Positions 12,201 through 22,594 of a stretch of 64,000 nucleotides of DNA are shown here, piece after piece; the first letter of the stretch is position 1; the number at the start of each line of letters is the position of its first letter. The stretch is from positions 278,449 through 342,448 of the forward strand of contig KV423926.1 in NCBI GenBank assembly GCA_001632435.1, given 5' to 3'. The translations under genes were made by a program, and so were the position numbers. This stretch comes from Calocera cornea HHB12733. Lineage: Eukaryota; Basidiomycota; Dacrymycetes; Dacrymycetales; Dacrymycetaceae. The notes beneath the pieces are model-generated. The model was not told the origin of the DNA. It worked only from the letters and a program-made list of their open reading frames with translations, and searched no databases.

Positions 12201-12745
12201 ATAACATTCCGGAGAACGAATCCTACCCTGCACCTGGTTATCAGCCGCCGTCACATTTCGGAGTCGAATCACACTTGCCTCCTCCGGTTGGCAATGAGTA
12301 TTGGCAAGCAATGCCATCTCTTATGGGAGTCAACCCTGGCCTCCACCGTCGCTTCGGCTCCATCGACACCCCACATGCCGGTATTGCCCAGACTATGCGG
12401 ACCGGAGAGGACGCCGTGAAACGAGGCTCCGACTCTCTGCTGGAAGCTAAACTGAAGGATTACGTCAACAAGCCTCGCTCGCTAACGAACCGTGCACAAA
12501 GCTTGGATATGAGCTCCTTGGCTTCAATCTCTCGATCTGGCTCAGCCACGACGGTTCGTGCCTCATCGCCGTCTGGTTCTATCACAAACTCGACTCCTCC
12601 CTCTGCGTCCACCCCGTACTTCCCTTCCGTCACACCCGCAACACACAGTGCGCAGACTTCACGTCCGGCAACACGTCCTACGCCCGGCCTTGACGATGTC
12701 ACCAAGGGACTTGGCCAAGTACAGCTGGAGCCGAGGAGAGCTTGA
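9231..12745 (+). CDS. Multi-KH-domain RNA-binding protein
   Basis: Eight exons join in phase: 9231-9650, 9712-10347, 10393-10602, 10652-10876, 10928-11386, 11441-11641, 11693-12047 and 12096-12745; 1,051 residues. After a Gln/Ser-rich N-terminus come several KH-type modules. The clearest is around 11170-11250 with the GxxG loop: HKRIIGVGGKNIQKIMKKYG. Others include CEIDYKLHAIIAGRKRVVIQ and FQIELANDQREFISGKKNGK, several with the GxxG loop altered. The C-terminus is Ser/Thr/Pro-rich. KH domains bind single-stranded RNA; basidiomycete proteins of this kind, and metazoan Bicaudal-C and vigilin types, act in mRNA regulation. I cannot assign a named orthologue. The start is the first ATG of the frame after a C/T-rich leader. 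Confidence 0.85.
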
Positions 12746-13257
12746 GGAGACGTTGCAAAGCCACCGATACCGCTGTTGGGAGCGCTGAGTATGCATAGCT
12801 TCGGTGAACGCTCGTTTCGAAAGCAGAGCCCCCCAAAGTTTTATGGATATCCGCGTTTACCTGCTAAACATTGGTGATACCATCCCAAATTCGCATTCAT
12901 GCTTGCATTATCTTCTTTCTTTCCTGCTTCATCTTACCACCCTTGGAACCAACGAACCCGAACATTGCTTTCTGCGTATTATTGCACGGAGACTATAACA
13001 CGCTCCCCCTGGCACCACATGTTGCGACTCCCCTCTCCCCTCTGTTCCTTGTTTGACGTTTGCAACCCATCCGAAGCTCATGTCGTTTCTCCGACGTCTA
13101 TGTAGTAGTACAAGGTCTGAGGCAATCCGCCGAGCGCGGCATTCCCCTGTACGCGTACGCAATTCGCAGATTTTGGCCGGTATCCTCGTCTGCGATTAGA
13201 AATGATATATATTTGAGCAACGAATCTGTCGCGCAGGAGCGCCAATCTACTAGGCTG
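12746..13257. other. 3' intergenic between convergent genes
   Basis: This 512-base region lies between the multi-KH gene (+) and VMA5 (-). It holds both 3' untranslated regions; no gene is supported. Confidence 0.5.
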
Positions 13258-14739
13258 CTATACAACGGATGGGACCTCAAACAGTACAAAGTCGTAATAC
13301 TCCTGCTCCATCAGGCTCTGATATTCTCCGGTGTAGTCGTCCGTTCCACTGCTCTTCTTCCCCTGCTTGCCACTTTGCTTGTTGAGATACGAGAAGTGAG
13401 ACGTGAGAACCGCCATGAGCCGCTTGGAAGATTTCGGGTCAGGCTAATAAATAACGCGCTTCAGATAGACTCCGACTGAGAAATATCACAAGACTCACCT
13501 CGATCACCAAGCCCGTGTAATTGGCAGGTAGTCCGTAACGCAAAACACTCTCCACAAACAGCCTCACCACCTTGAGGTGCACGAGGACCTGGTATGCCTC
13601 GGAGAAGTTGGTCCTCGATAGCCGGAGCAAATCGGCCCACATCTCCTTCTCCGCCAAACTCAGGTCGTCCAATTCCCGCCTCTGTTTCGTTATGGATTCC
13701 TCATCGAACGTGAAGTCGCGAACGATGAACTTGTTTTCTCGACACTTCTGCACAAATTCATCGTGAAGCTTCCTGAACACAACGACTGAGTACAGCGTGA
13801 ATTCGCCGTCAGCGGCAACCTCTCTGAATCAAAGGTCAATAGGAGATAGTGAACATGCGAAGAATCCACAATACATAGACGAGCGAGGCACCACCATTGA
13901 CGTCAACCGCTCGTACTTGGTCTGCCACTCCTTCGCCAACGCGCTAAGCGGAGGACATGTTCACAGCATGCATTGCCGTAAGAATGCAGGACTCACTTTG
14001 GCACAGCAACCAGCAGAGTCTCGAGATATTCGGAATCCTGCACAACGACCTCCTTTGGTACGACATCGACAAGCGACCTGACGGAGAGGTTACCACTGGC
14101 AATGTATTAGTTGATGACTTTGCAAGCGAGGCAGGAACTCACGTCTTCTTCCGCTGCATCTGGACAAGCGATCCTTTGGCTAGATTGTAGTTGTTGACCT
14201 TGTTCTTCATAACGTTGTCTATTGATGTCATTTCCTGTCAGAGAGGTTAGCAGCATACACATGCCTGGATACATATCGCTGCTCACTTTGTTCAAGCCAT
14301 CGACGACCTCTCTCAGGCCCCTCTGAGTGCCATACTTGCTCGCATTCCACTTCCATCCCGAAAGCAGATACTCCTCGCATGTCTTCTCCTCCACCAGAGT
14401 GTGCTGAGTCAACTTTTGGGGATCGTTGTTTAGGAGGTTACGGAGAGTGTCAACGACCTTGGCCACTGCGGCCGTGAAGAAGGCATCGTATTTTGGCAGT
14501 TCCTCGGACAGGGAGATGAGAAGATCCAAGGTTCCTGTCTACATTATTTTCAACACGCCGGCCGTACGACAAGGGCAGAGCGGGTTGCGCACCTTGAGAC
14601 TGGGGATCTGGAGCTCTGCGACCTTGTTGCGCGGCAACGCCTTTGCTTGTTCGAGCTTGCCGGATATCTCCGGATACAAGCCCTCGGAGTCGCCGTCCTG
14701 AGGGACGGAGATGAGCCAGGTGCTCAGATCTGAGGGCAT
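13258..14739 (-). CDS. VMA5: V-type proton ATPase subunit C
   Basis: Seven exons in phase: 14593-14739, 14287-14538, 14143-14234, 13997-14095, 13875-13943, 13499-13823 and 13258-13443; 389 residues, the usual length for the family. Subunit C bridges the V1 peripheral stator stalks and the Vo membrane sector and controls reversible V1-Vo assembly on vacuolar and endosomal membranes. Family signatures seen: MPSDLSTWLISVPQ at the start, TGTLDLLISLSEELPKYD, EEMTSIDNVMKNKVNNYNLAK, VRSLVDVVPKEVVVQDSEYL, and the strongly conserved NFSEAYQVLVHLKVVRLFVE followed by SVLRYGLPANY. The C-terminus YYDFVLFEVPSVV also fits. It shares a 222-base divergent promoter with the rhodanese gene. The last intron was set at 13444-13498 because a shorter choice would leave a 23-base intron. 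Confidence 0.93.
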
Positions 14740-14961
14740 GTTGACTGAAACAGGAGAAGCAACGCGCTCGGTGGGCGGGTCGAGTGTAGGTCGGGGACGC
14801 ACTCAGAGTTATCAATGACGCTTCTGAGCCTCGGAAGCGGTTGTGTCCCCTCATTGGCCGGTTCGGGGAAGACCCTAACAGCATCGATGGGCGCTGGGAG
14901 GGCGATATAAATCAGCACACCCAACCGCACCTCCCCTCCTCCCCCTTCATTCTTCGCCAGC
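14740..14961. promoter_or_regulatory. Divergent promoter of VMA5 and the rhodanese gene
   Basis: Only 222 bases separate the two ATGs. On the + strand GATATAAATC at 14903-14912 is a TATA-like box about 50 bases before the rhodanese ATG, followed by a pyrimidine-rich leader (14925-14955). No clear TATA is seen for VMA5. Confidence 0.5.
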
Positions 14962-16414
14962 ATGTACTCGCTTCTCTTCAGCGTAGCTAGGCGCGATGCC
15001 GTCGCGATGGGTAAAGCCGGAGTCGCTCAGTCCCGTTGGTCTACCGCGACGATGTCGGCAACCCGGTCACTGTCGCTCTCGACCCGCGAGTCCCTGCTCG
15101 TCACGCCTGAGGAAGTCAGCTCCTGGGCCTCGGGCTCTTATGTACCTTTGGATGCCACTTGGTTCATGCCGGCGTCAGATCGCAAAGCATATGACGAGTT
15201 TGAGAAGAAGCGTCTGCCCAATGCTCGCTTCTTTGACGTCGACAAGGTACAGTCTCTCGCTGATCTGCACCTTGGGCCACCTCTAGAGCGTATATCTCTA
15301 GGTGGCTTCGCAGCACCCACTCGGCTTGCCACATATGATGCCTGATAGTCAGATGTTTGCCAATGCATGTGGTGCGTACCATGTTCTTGCCCTTGGAACC
15401 TGTACTCATGACCGCGTATCATGCAGAATCTCTTGGTATCGACCGCGGGACACGGCTTGTATTGTATGGTTCAGGGCAAAGCTCATCGTGAAGCGCTTTC
15501 TAATTCATATGCCAGTTATGACACCTACGGTATCTTTTCTGCCCCTCGCGCTCTGTTTACGTTCAAGGTGAGTGCTCCTATGAGCTCTCTGCCTTAGCTC
15601 TCTGCATTCCTCGTGCTCACAATATATAGGCGTTTGGACATGAAGAGGCTGTTGTCCTTAACGGCGGCCTGCCTCGCTGGGAGGTAGAAGGCCACCCATT
15701 GGAAACCCATGCGCCCAGCGCTCCTTGGGTCCGTATTCCCGTGGGTTGCGTCGTCTGCTGCTCACGACCTGTCTAGAGATCGACGTATAAGCCTCTCCCG
15801 ACGCTCGACGAAAGTGTCATCCGGAGTAAGCAGCATTCCTCCCTGCCCTGCGGTCGTGGCTAAACCCGTGTTCCAGGCTACGAACAGGTAATCGGAAATG
15901 CCCAATTGTCCAGAGACGATAAAACTGGCGAACTCGTCGTTGATGCGCGATCGCAAGAGAGGTTCGGTTCCTACCTCCCTCCCCTCGATTCCTTCTTTGA
16001 CATACAGCCAGATACGCCGGAACGGTACCAGAGCCGCGGCCCGGTCTGCCAACGGGGCACATTCCAAACTCACTCTCCCTGCCATTCAGTACTCTACTTG
16101 AGAACCATGTTGATCATTCGCCGACCTACACAACCATGCTACCGCCCGAGAAGCTACGCGAGGTGGTCGAGACTATGCTAGGCGCGTATGCCAATGATGT
16201 CCTCTCCGGGAAGAGATCGCTCGTGAACAGCTGCGGGAGCGGGATGACCGCTGCCATCGTTTGGTTGGCGCTGCAGGAACTCGGAGTCAAGTCGGCGCTA
16301 TATGACGAGGTAAGAGGGCCGCTCGCTCTGAAGCAGGGGTATTTACGTGACTCGCAGTCCTGGACGGGTTATGCCATGCGCAAGGAAAGCCCACTCGCGA
16401 CGGGCACCGACTGA
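14962..16414 (+). CDS. Thiosulfate/3-mercaptopyruvate sulfurtransferase (two rhodanese domains)
   Basis: Nine exons in phase: 14962-15246, 15302-15371, 15427-15463, 15516-15567, 15630-15728, 15777-15825, 15877-15961, 16012-16309 and 16358-16414; 343 residues. Rhodanese-type enzymes move sulfane sulfur from thiosulfate or mercaptopyruvate to an acceptor through an active-site Cys. The N-terminal domain shows LDATWFMP, HPLGLPHMMPD and FYDTYGIFSAPRALFTF then GHEEAVVLNGGLPRWE. The C-terminal domain shows PEPRPGLPTGHIPNSLSLPF and the catalytic loop VNSCGSGMTAAIVWLALQEL. The first 35 or so residues are Arg/Ser/Ala-rich and could target mitochondria; further ATGs in frame may give a cytosolic form. 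Two splice sites (15464 donor, 16012 start) were chosen by conserved residues. Confidence 0.88.
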
Positions 16415-16716
16415 AGGGGCTGGTGACAGTGAGAATGATACGCGATCAAGCCAGAAGACAGGGTAATCTTATCGGAAGTGTAATATCGGCGGCCGTGTAC
16501 ACAACTCGTAACCTGCATGCGCAAAAGGGAAGTGTGTCATCAAATAGATTGTTGTATCCTAATGATACTGCATAGATATACATTGCGTGCGTGTGATCTC
16601 GAGGGTATGACAAAAAAACAAAACAGAGTTTGCAGAGCCGTCGTCCCATACATACAATCCATCCCAGTCGCTCGGGAGCCCATCTAGTAGAGGAGAAACA
16701 CGTGGTGGTGGGCCGC
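16415..16716. other. 3' intergenic between convergent genes
   Basis: About 300 bases between the rhodanese gene and the small antisense gene; only untranslated sequence is visible. Confidence 0.4.
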
Positions 16717-17142
16717 TCATTTCGGCGGGAGGTAGTTGAGGAACGGGGGTTCCTTTGCGCTGCGGATGCCTTCGGATTGTGCTGGCCGTGCGCGGTAGAC
16801 GACCTCGATGCGGAGGTCCTTGTCGCCTCTCCGGAGTACGGTGACGGACCAGCCCTCGCGGATGAGGACGTTGCAGCCCATGCGCTCGGCCTCCTTTATG
16901 ATCTGCTTGCGGGCGTGGAGGAGTGCGCGGCGCGGCTGGAACGTGCCCTTCATGTCGAAAGTGTAGCGGCCGACAATCTCCTGGCCGGCGTGGATGTCAT
17001 CGATCACTGCGCAATATGAGTCAGCCTCTTTGTCAAGAACACCAGAACGCAAAGACGTACAAGCATCGTCGTCGATCGTCCAGACTGGGTTGACCTGGGC
17101 GCGGTCGGCGACCGCCCAAGTATCCTTGTTGCCGTAGTGCAT
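16717..17142 (-). CDS. Small hypothetical protein, 123 residues
   Basis: Two exons, 17061-17142 and 16717-17006, join in phase around an intron with GTACGT donor and CGCAG acceptor. The protein starts MHYGNKDTWAVADRAQVNPV, has IDDIHAGQEIVGRYTFDMKG, then a basic helix (RRALLHARKQIIKEAERMG) and ends PPFLNYLPPK. The even amino-acid composition and phase-consistent intron make it a real gene, but I do not recognise the family. No signal peptide or membrane segment is visible. Confidence 0.7.
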   Translation of the reverse strand: MHYGNKDTWAVADRAQVNPVWTIDDDACTSLRSGVLDKEADSYCAVIDDIHAGQEIVGRYTFDMKGTFQPRRALLHARKQIIKEAERMGCNVLIREGWSVTVLRRGDKDLRIEVVYRARPAQSEGIRSAKEPPFLNYLPPK

Positions 17143-17336
17143 GGTGGTGGGCAAGTGGCAAGGTGTGGTGGGGCAAGAGGGGGCAGGCGGTGCTTGCGGG
17201 AAAGGAGTACGCTTGTTTTTATGTCAGGGGGATGTTGTTGTCAGGTAATGGGGCGCGAGTCAGGGGGAGATATAGCTTTCTTCGCCGGTGTGTCTGTGTT
17301 TGTATGCTGCGAGAGTTGCCTGGTCTGGACAGCGCA

Positions 17337-17346
17337 GCGGTTATAT
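17337..17346 (-). promoter_or_regulatory. TATA-like box of the small gene
   Basis: On the - strand GAGTATATAACC reads at about 17337-17346, roughly 195 bases upstream of the ATG at 17142. Plausible but untested core promoter. Confidence 0.35.
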
Positions 17347-18030
17347 ACTCCGGCGGGCTGGGAGTAGTCTCTGATGCAGCCGCGGCGCGGTCGACGCGCA
17401 ACACGTCCGGCGTGCATCTCGGGGCGGCCGGGCTGGGCGCGGTTGATCATCAGCGCTTCCCACGCATCTCTGCCCCTGGCGCGGGATGAGGGTGCGCGTG
17501 CTGACACATCAGAAATCAAGCAGGAGCGGCGAGGAGAGCATCAGTAGGATGACTACGGAGGGGCTACGCCGGAGCGGGGCAAGGGCTGGACGCGCGGCCG
17601 GACGATCCGTCGGAAGGGCGGGATGAGACAGCGGCTGACAGGGCGAGAAGGAGCCAAGCCGGAGCCAGTCACCGGCGGCCAAAACTGTACGAGTCAGCAG
17701 CAGGGACGGGGCGTGCAGGATGGGGCTCACCGTGGGCCCGCAGCTAGGGTGACGAGGCGGGCGGTACGGCACCGCTTCGCCGCTGACGAGCCTCCCTCGT
17801 GGCTTACCATACGGCTTATTGGCACCGCCACTCCCCCCTCCCCCTGATTGTGACCCCCCCGCCCTCTTCCGGAAGCTCCCGCCCACACCCGGAACCGAGC
17901 GACCAGAGATGGCGGACAAACTTGCGGAGGGCTCATGCGACTCCCAATACGCGAGACATCAGTAGTGGCTCCTCACGGGCACCCACTGACCTCCATCAGC
18001 CATCGGTAGTTCCTCTTCCAGAACCTTCCC
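17347..18030. other. GC-rich spacer without gene
   Basis: No gene is supported. Overlapping frames on both strands reflect GC-rich composition. Confidence 0.4.
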
Positions 18031-18037
18031 GTCCCCG

Positions 18038-18575
18038 TGGAAGCACTTTCGTGTCAGTATGGCCAGGCCAGGAAAACTTCCGAGTCTTAGGACAATCGCT
18101 CTGCGTTTACGGAAACAAGCCTTCCAGCGGAAGCAATGACCTCCCGCAGGGTCATTTGCCTCCGCTCCCAACTTTGCTTCCTCTGCACAGTCTACTTCCG
18201 CTGGAGCCTTTGCTTTGCTTCAGCGGTCACAGACCTATCTGGAACAGAAGCAACAACCTATAACGGAGGAAAATACCTTACCGGAAGCACATGGGTTGGC
18301 GGAAACAAATCAGAAAAAACCGAAGCAAACGGTGCAGCGGAAGCAAATGCCCACGCGGAATGAAACTGGCCAACGGAGGAAAAATATTGAAGCAGAAGCG
18401 AGTGTCGCCGCGGAGGCAAATGAAGTAGCGGGAATAAATTCACCGCGGAGGCAAATGCCAGCAGCGGAGGCAAAATAATTGGCGGATGCAAATATGGAAC
18501 CGGAGGTGGATGCTGATGTGGAGGCAAAGCTTATGACGGGAGCAAATACAGCAGCGGAAGCAAACACTCGTAGCG
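18038..18575. repeat. Array 1 of a GCGGAAGCAAAT-like word, inverted halves
   Basis: More than 20 degenerate copies of a 12-base word, best form GCGGAAGCAAAT, spaced about 18-25 bases. Right of about 18,240 the copies read GCGGA(A/G)GCAAAT on the + strand (e.g. 18,337, 18,409, 18,445, 18,463, 18,554). Left of it most read as the reverse complement (TTTGCCTCCGC near 18,155, TTTGCTTCC at 18,173, TACTTCCGC near 18,192, TTTGCTTCAGC near 18,214), with some exceptions. Spacer bases differ, so only the word is conserved. No convincing protein is encoded. The sequence resembles clustered protein-binding sites, such as subterminal transposase sites of a non-autonomous element. Confidence 0.75.
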
Positions 18576-19159
18576 CCTCGAAAATTCCCTGGCGAAGCAA
18601 GGACCGTGCAGCTCGTCTCTTGGCATTGTCGTGAGCATGCGGCGTGGGCGCGGTCCTGGAGGAACCATCAGTTTCGTCACAGTTGCTCTGCGCTTAGCAG
18701 AAGAGCATAGCTGACCAAATATAGTTTACTTGGGTCCTTCGGAGCCGGAATTCGCTTATGTGGCGGAAAAACTAAAGCTCACAATGAGTAAGGAGGTGAA
18801 TGTGCTCTCTGCACGCAGGCACTGAGGGAAGCATTTGCGTCCAACTCAGTGCGCTCAAAGCAACGCTGAACAACCAGCTGGTTAGGCCTTAAATGTGATA
18901 CTGTTGTATCGACATCAAGTGGTACGCTAGACTCTAACAATGTCACTGGAGTGAAGTATTGGTTCAGAACAGTAACCTCTTGTGAGAGCGGGCGCGAGGT
19001 AGCGACATATCAGAATCCATGAACATTCCGTGCTCAGAGTCATTAACGTGTAATGTACAATATCTTCGGACAATCTCGACCGGAAGATGGAGAAGTGAAA
19101 GACATGCGTGTGTCCACGGATGATAACAGTGGGAGAAACTGCAGGTTACATGCGGATGT
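18576..19159. other. Spacer 3' of DMC1
   Basis: No gene is supported between array 1 and the DMC1 stop at 19160-19162. Confidence 0.4.
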
Positions 19160-21508
19160 TCACACGTCCGTCCATCCGCCCTCGTCCAGCTTGTACGTCG
19201 CTTCGGACTCGGGCATATCGGGACTGTCGACCAGTTTAGCAACTCGCTCTTCCGCGCGACCTGCAGGGTTTGGCCACGTCAAGGAGGACATTCCAAACTG
19301 CACACGGGACGTTACCTTTGCGCAAAGAGATTCTCGTCGTAGATGCATGCGACAGCACGTGTCCACCGATCGGCTTCAGGACACCGCCAGGGACAAAAGT
19401 CATGACCGCGCCCGGGTCGGCTGGTATCCGCATCATGAGTTTTTCCTTTGGCCGAAACATTCAAGAGCGACTTACACTGGACTTGATTCGTCAGAAGGAT
19501 GGCAATCTAAAGCAGAGATAAGGACGCCTGACACATGTAACCAAGCAATTCTTACGTTGAACTCTTCGGAAAGTTTGACGAGGCGAGAAAGCATCTTGCA
19601 TATTGCTGCTAAGCCCTGTTTCCCCGCCGGCGTGACAACGTTGGACTCACCTGACCAAGCTAGCAGAGGGTTAAGAACGGTTCGCGAAGGTATCAACGCG
19701 AAGCCTACCTTCTGTTGGCGTTCACTGAGCTCTCCACGGCCCGAATAGTCCGTTCTATGACTCATCAGCGTTGTCCATTCCTGGAGCCAGCTCAATCTAC
19801 CTGAAAAGAGCCAGGATACTGTCAACGATCTAGTTGCTGTGAGTCAGATGTTGTTGGAGACTTAAATCGAGATACTGACGAGCAGGCGGTACATCTTCTC
19901 TTCGGCAAAGCGGCATGCCAAATCTTGAATGAGCTCCATCTTCAAGTCATATTGTGAGTAGAATCGATCGAATGGGAGGAAATGCAGCGAACCTGATGCT
20001 CGCTGTTGTAGGCACGGGCTATACATTGTAGACCATCAGAGTGAGCATGCCCATTTGTAGTAGGGCAACCTGCCATAGAGGATGTTATCTTGAACTTGAG
20101 TTGGGTCGACACCGAACCTCTCGGCGATCGCTTTCACACGCTGAGGGCGGAATGTACCTGCTCAAGCATTGGCACCTTAGCATATTGATCTTGGAGGAGC
20201 TTCATACCCTCGGTATCGATGTATGCGACCTTCAGAACCTCAGTGACTGCATCTTCCATGAACAAAACACTCCAGACCTTACCACCACCACCACCCATCT
20301 CCACAGGCATCTGCGCAGTGACGCATAACGTGTGACACAGTTGAGTCTTTCCGGTGCGGAACTCTCCGTATACTGTTCGGCCCCTGATCAGCTTTCGACG
20401 TGCCTCCTGGTATTATCACTCACCCTCAGAGATGGATTGTGTCTCAAAGCCACCTATCCATCGGCTCAGACATCAGATATCAGCATGCCAGCACGAAAGC
20501 TTACCCCCAAGGATCAGATCAACATTTCTCGACCCGGTCGAAATGTGCATGACTTTCTCCCTCCTGCTGCTGAGCTCGGTACCAGTGCAGAAGCTCGACC
20601 CCTAGAGTAGATGAGCTGAAAGCTGCCTGTCTACACAGTACGCAAAAGTACCGATAGCTTCGCTGCGGCTTCCTGCGACACATCGAAGTCAAATCATCAG
20701 CCTGAAGACGAGCGATACGAACAAAGACGGACCTTGATCTTGTCAACTTTCGTGTCGGACAAACCCTGGATGGCGTTTGAGAACGCATAGATGCTGCTAT
20801 GAGATCGCCATACCTTCAGCTTCATAAGGTGTCTCTTCGTCGTCATCCGGACGCTGCTGACGGTGTACAGGCCGGCTAGCTGAGACAGTATGAGCTGTGC
20901 ATCACGTCGCAAGAAAGAAGAGGTACTTACTTTGAGCTTGGTGATATCTTGCGCATTGATACCCTGAGCACAGACGATGAGTATTGAGTCTCCCTGCATG
21001 TACACGGAGCGAAGAACGGAAGTCCGCGTAAGAGCTTGCCGCGCGGCAACGTAGCGGCATGCAGGCGACGGGGAACGTCGTATCCGACGTTCCCGCAGCG
21101 CATATATGCACCGTGTCGCCCTCCGCGCAGCTCTCCGACAGACCCTACCCACTCATCCGAGTAACGTGGACGGCTCTGGGCAAAGGAGCCAGTCAGAGCG
21201 CATACATGTGGCAGAAGACCAGCATATATGCGCTCCGACATGGGTTCTCCGGCCTCGACGAGACAAGACAGTCTTGAAGGAGGATACTCACGTGGGTTTG
21301 GAGCTCATCTATGCTGTCGAAGAAAGTGGGGGCCTGTAGCACGACCGTCAGAGACATGCATAGCTGCAGCCAGTAGAGGTGCACTTACTTCCTCTTCGGG
21401 CTCCCCCGGTCCGGGCGTCGTGGAGCGGGAGTTCAGGATAGAAGGCTCATGCTCAGTGTCGCGAGTCTCAGTGCGCTCCCGGTTGTTGGTGGCCTTGCGA
21501 GGTGCCAT
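19160..21508 (-). CDS. DMC1: Meiotic recombinase DMC1
   Basis: Nineteen exons join in phase to 366 residues: 21389-21508, 21292-21333, 20931-20963, 20814-20879, 20733-20765, 20652-20672, 20505-20601, 20424-20453, 20278-20372, 20208-20229, 20074-20157, 19993-20018, 19880-19939, 19801-19829, 19709-19754, 19556-19615, 19476-19506, 19316-19420 and 19160-19260. DMC1 is the meiosis-specific RecA/Rad51 ATPase that forms filaments on single-stranded DNA and drives strand exchange between homologues. Signatures: [20 protein letters not shown] (N-terminal helix-hairpin-helix), [20 protein letters not shown], Walker [20 protein letters not shown], Walker B region [52 protein letters not shown] and [14 protein letters not shown]. 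Exon 16's acceptor is uncertain by a few residues. The exon 11-12 junction needs a GC-AG intron. Intron 2 is long (21291 to 20964) and carries inverted repeats. Confidence 0.93.
21071..21094. repeat. Perfect 10-bp hairpin in DMC1 intron 2
   Basis: GGGAACGTCG (21071-21080), loop TATC, then CGACGTTCCC (21085-21094). It is followed at once by GCAGCGCATATATGC; a second GCATATATGCGCT lies near 21,222 in the same intron. Most other introns of the gene are about 40-60 bases, so this about 330-base intron looks like the site of a small insertion. Confidence 0.7.
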
Positions 21509-21827
21509 TGCGAAGTTGAAGGTGAGTTGAAGGTGACGATAGCTGAAGGACAGCGCGATAAGGTCAAGGTCAAGGTCAAGAAGGAAAGATCGCCTCAAGC
21601 GGAGACGCGTCGGCCTTATGATTGAAGTCGCAAGGCCCGTGCGCAGCACGTGGGGGTGAGAATAACCCCGACGCCGTGACATTGTGACACGAGAGAGCGC
21701 GCGTGACTCTTCACATTCCACTAAGGGTGGGAGCAGACGCCACACATCAGATCGATAATACACATATTCATTCAATACAAGGACGTCGTCGTCGGTATAG
21801 CCAGTCCAGATATGAGTGATGGCATTA
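21509..21827. other. Promoter region of DMC1 / 3' end of Rdx gene
   Basis: About 320 bases. An imperfect triplet AAGGTC AAGGTC AAGGTC lies near 21,563-21,580. No gene is supported. Confidence 0.4.
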
Positions 21828-22449
21828 TTACGTCGAATTGGTCTTGTGCTTGTCGGAGTGACCGAGACTCTTCCCGGGCTGGATAACATCGCGAATGCGC
21901 TGCTTCTGCTCCTGTCTCAGTGCGCAATAACAGTAGAGGGCCATTGAACGCACCAGCTCCTTTAGCTCCGGAAAGCCCCCCGCTATCTTCCTGTCCCACA
22001 TGAGGTTCATGCCACTCTCTCCTGATAGCCAAACGCGAAACCGCCCTCCTGTCTCCTGCGAGTTCAGGGGTACGAGGGTGATGCTCTTAAGCGCGGGAGG
22101 GGGGAATGTGAGGAACAGCTCCGTCTGAACCCATGTTGCTCGATGCAGCCTGTACAGCTCAATCAATACTCGTTCATTAATGAAAGCTTAACGCGATGCT
22201 AACCATCTGCACTGCAGCCGTCATCAGTACAATGCAAGTACACTGGTAGTATGATGCTCCACTCACGCGGTCGCAAAACTCGATAACAACATGCGGGGTT
22301 AGCGCACCAACGGTCGGGGCGCTAAAAGTCGCCGGATTCAGTAGATCAGGGGATGGTCCTTCTTGTATTGCCGGTGTGGGAGCATTCCCGTTTGCAGGAG
22401 GAGGTTCACATTGTCCAGTGGGACAGTCGACAACCTGGTTAGACGACAT
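21828..22449 (-). CDS. Rdx-family (SelW-like) redox protein with an 8-nt microexon
   Basis: Exons: 22267-22449, microexon 22204-22211, 21954-22149 and 21828-21911; 156 residues. The Rdx/SelT-SelW-SelH family has a thioredoxin-like fold with a CxxC (or CxxU) motif. Here the motif is EFCDRCRWLHRATWVQTEL: the first Cys ends exon 1 and the second Cys-Arg-Trp comes from the microexon TGCAGATG. Further family marks: GRFRVWL, WDRKIAGGFPELKEL and the C-terminal QPGKSLGHSD. The last intron (21912-21953, 42 bases) is in frame and stop-free, so retention would also give a protein; I removed it because family members continue directly from KEL to the basic helix. The N-terminal about 45 residues are Pro/Asn-rich and not conserved. 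Confidence 0.85.
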
Positions 22450-22594
22450 CAACCGCTCGGGTTTGGGCCCTGACAGGTAACGTAAAAAAGTCGGTTGCGT
22501 CCGCCGGAAGGCGAGACCCTGACACCTACTTTGAAGAGCTGGAAGCGGGAACAAAGTGAGCGCGCAGGCTGGGCAACTTAGAGGATTTGCGAGT

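Noticed and set aside
15488..15515. 28-base ultrashort intron in the rhodanese gene
   Set aside because: Moving the donor to 15464 gives a normal 52-base intron and restores the conserved FYDTYGIFSAPRA.
18215..18478. Protein with repeated Ala-Glu-Ala-Asn units across array 1
   Set aside because: The frame exists only because the word repeats; spacing is not a constant multiple of three and there is no start context.
18038..18575. CRISPR-like array
   Set aside because: Words are degenerate, only about 12 bases, with irregular spacing and reversal of orientation; the genome is eukaryotic.
20964..21002. Extra DMC1 residues DSILIVCAQ before GINAQD
   Set aside because: The acceptor CTCAG just upstream of GGTATCAAT gives the conserved LQTHGINAQD.
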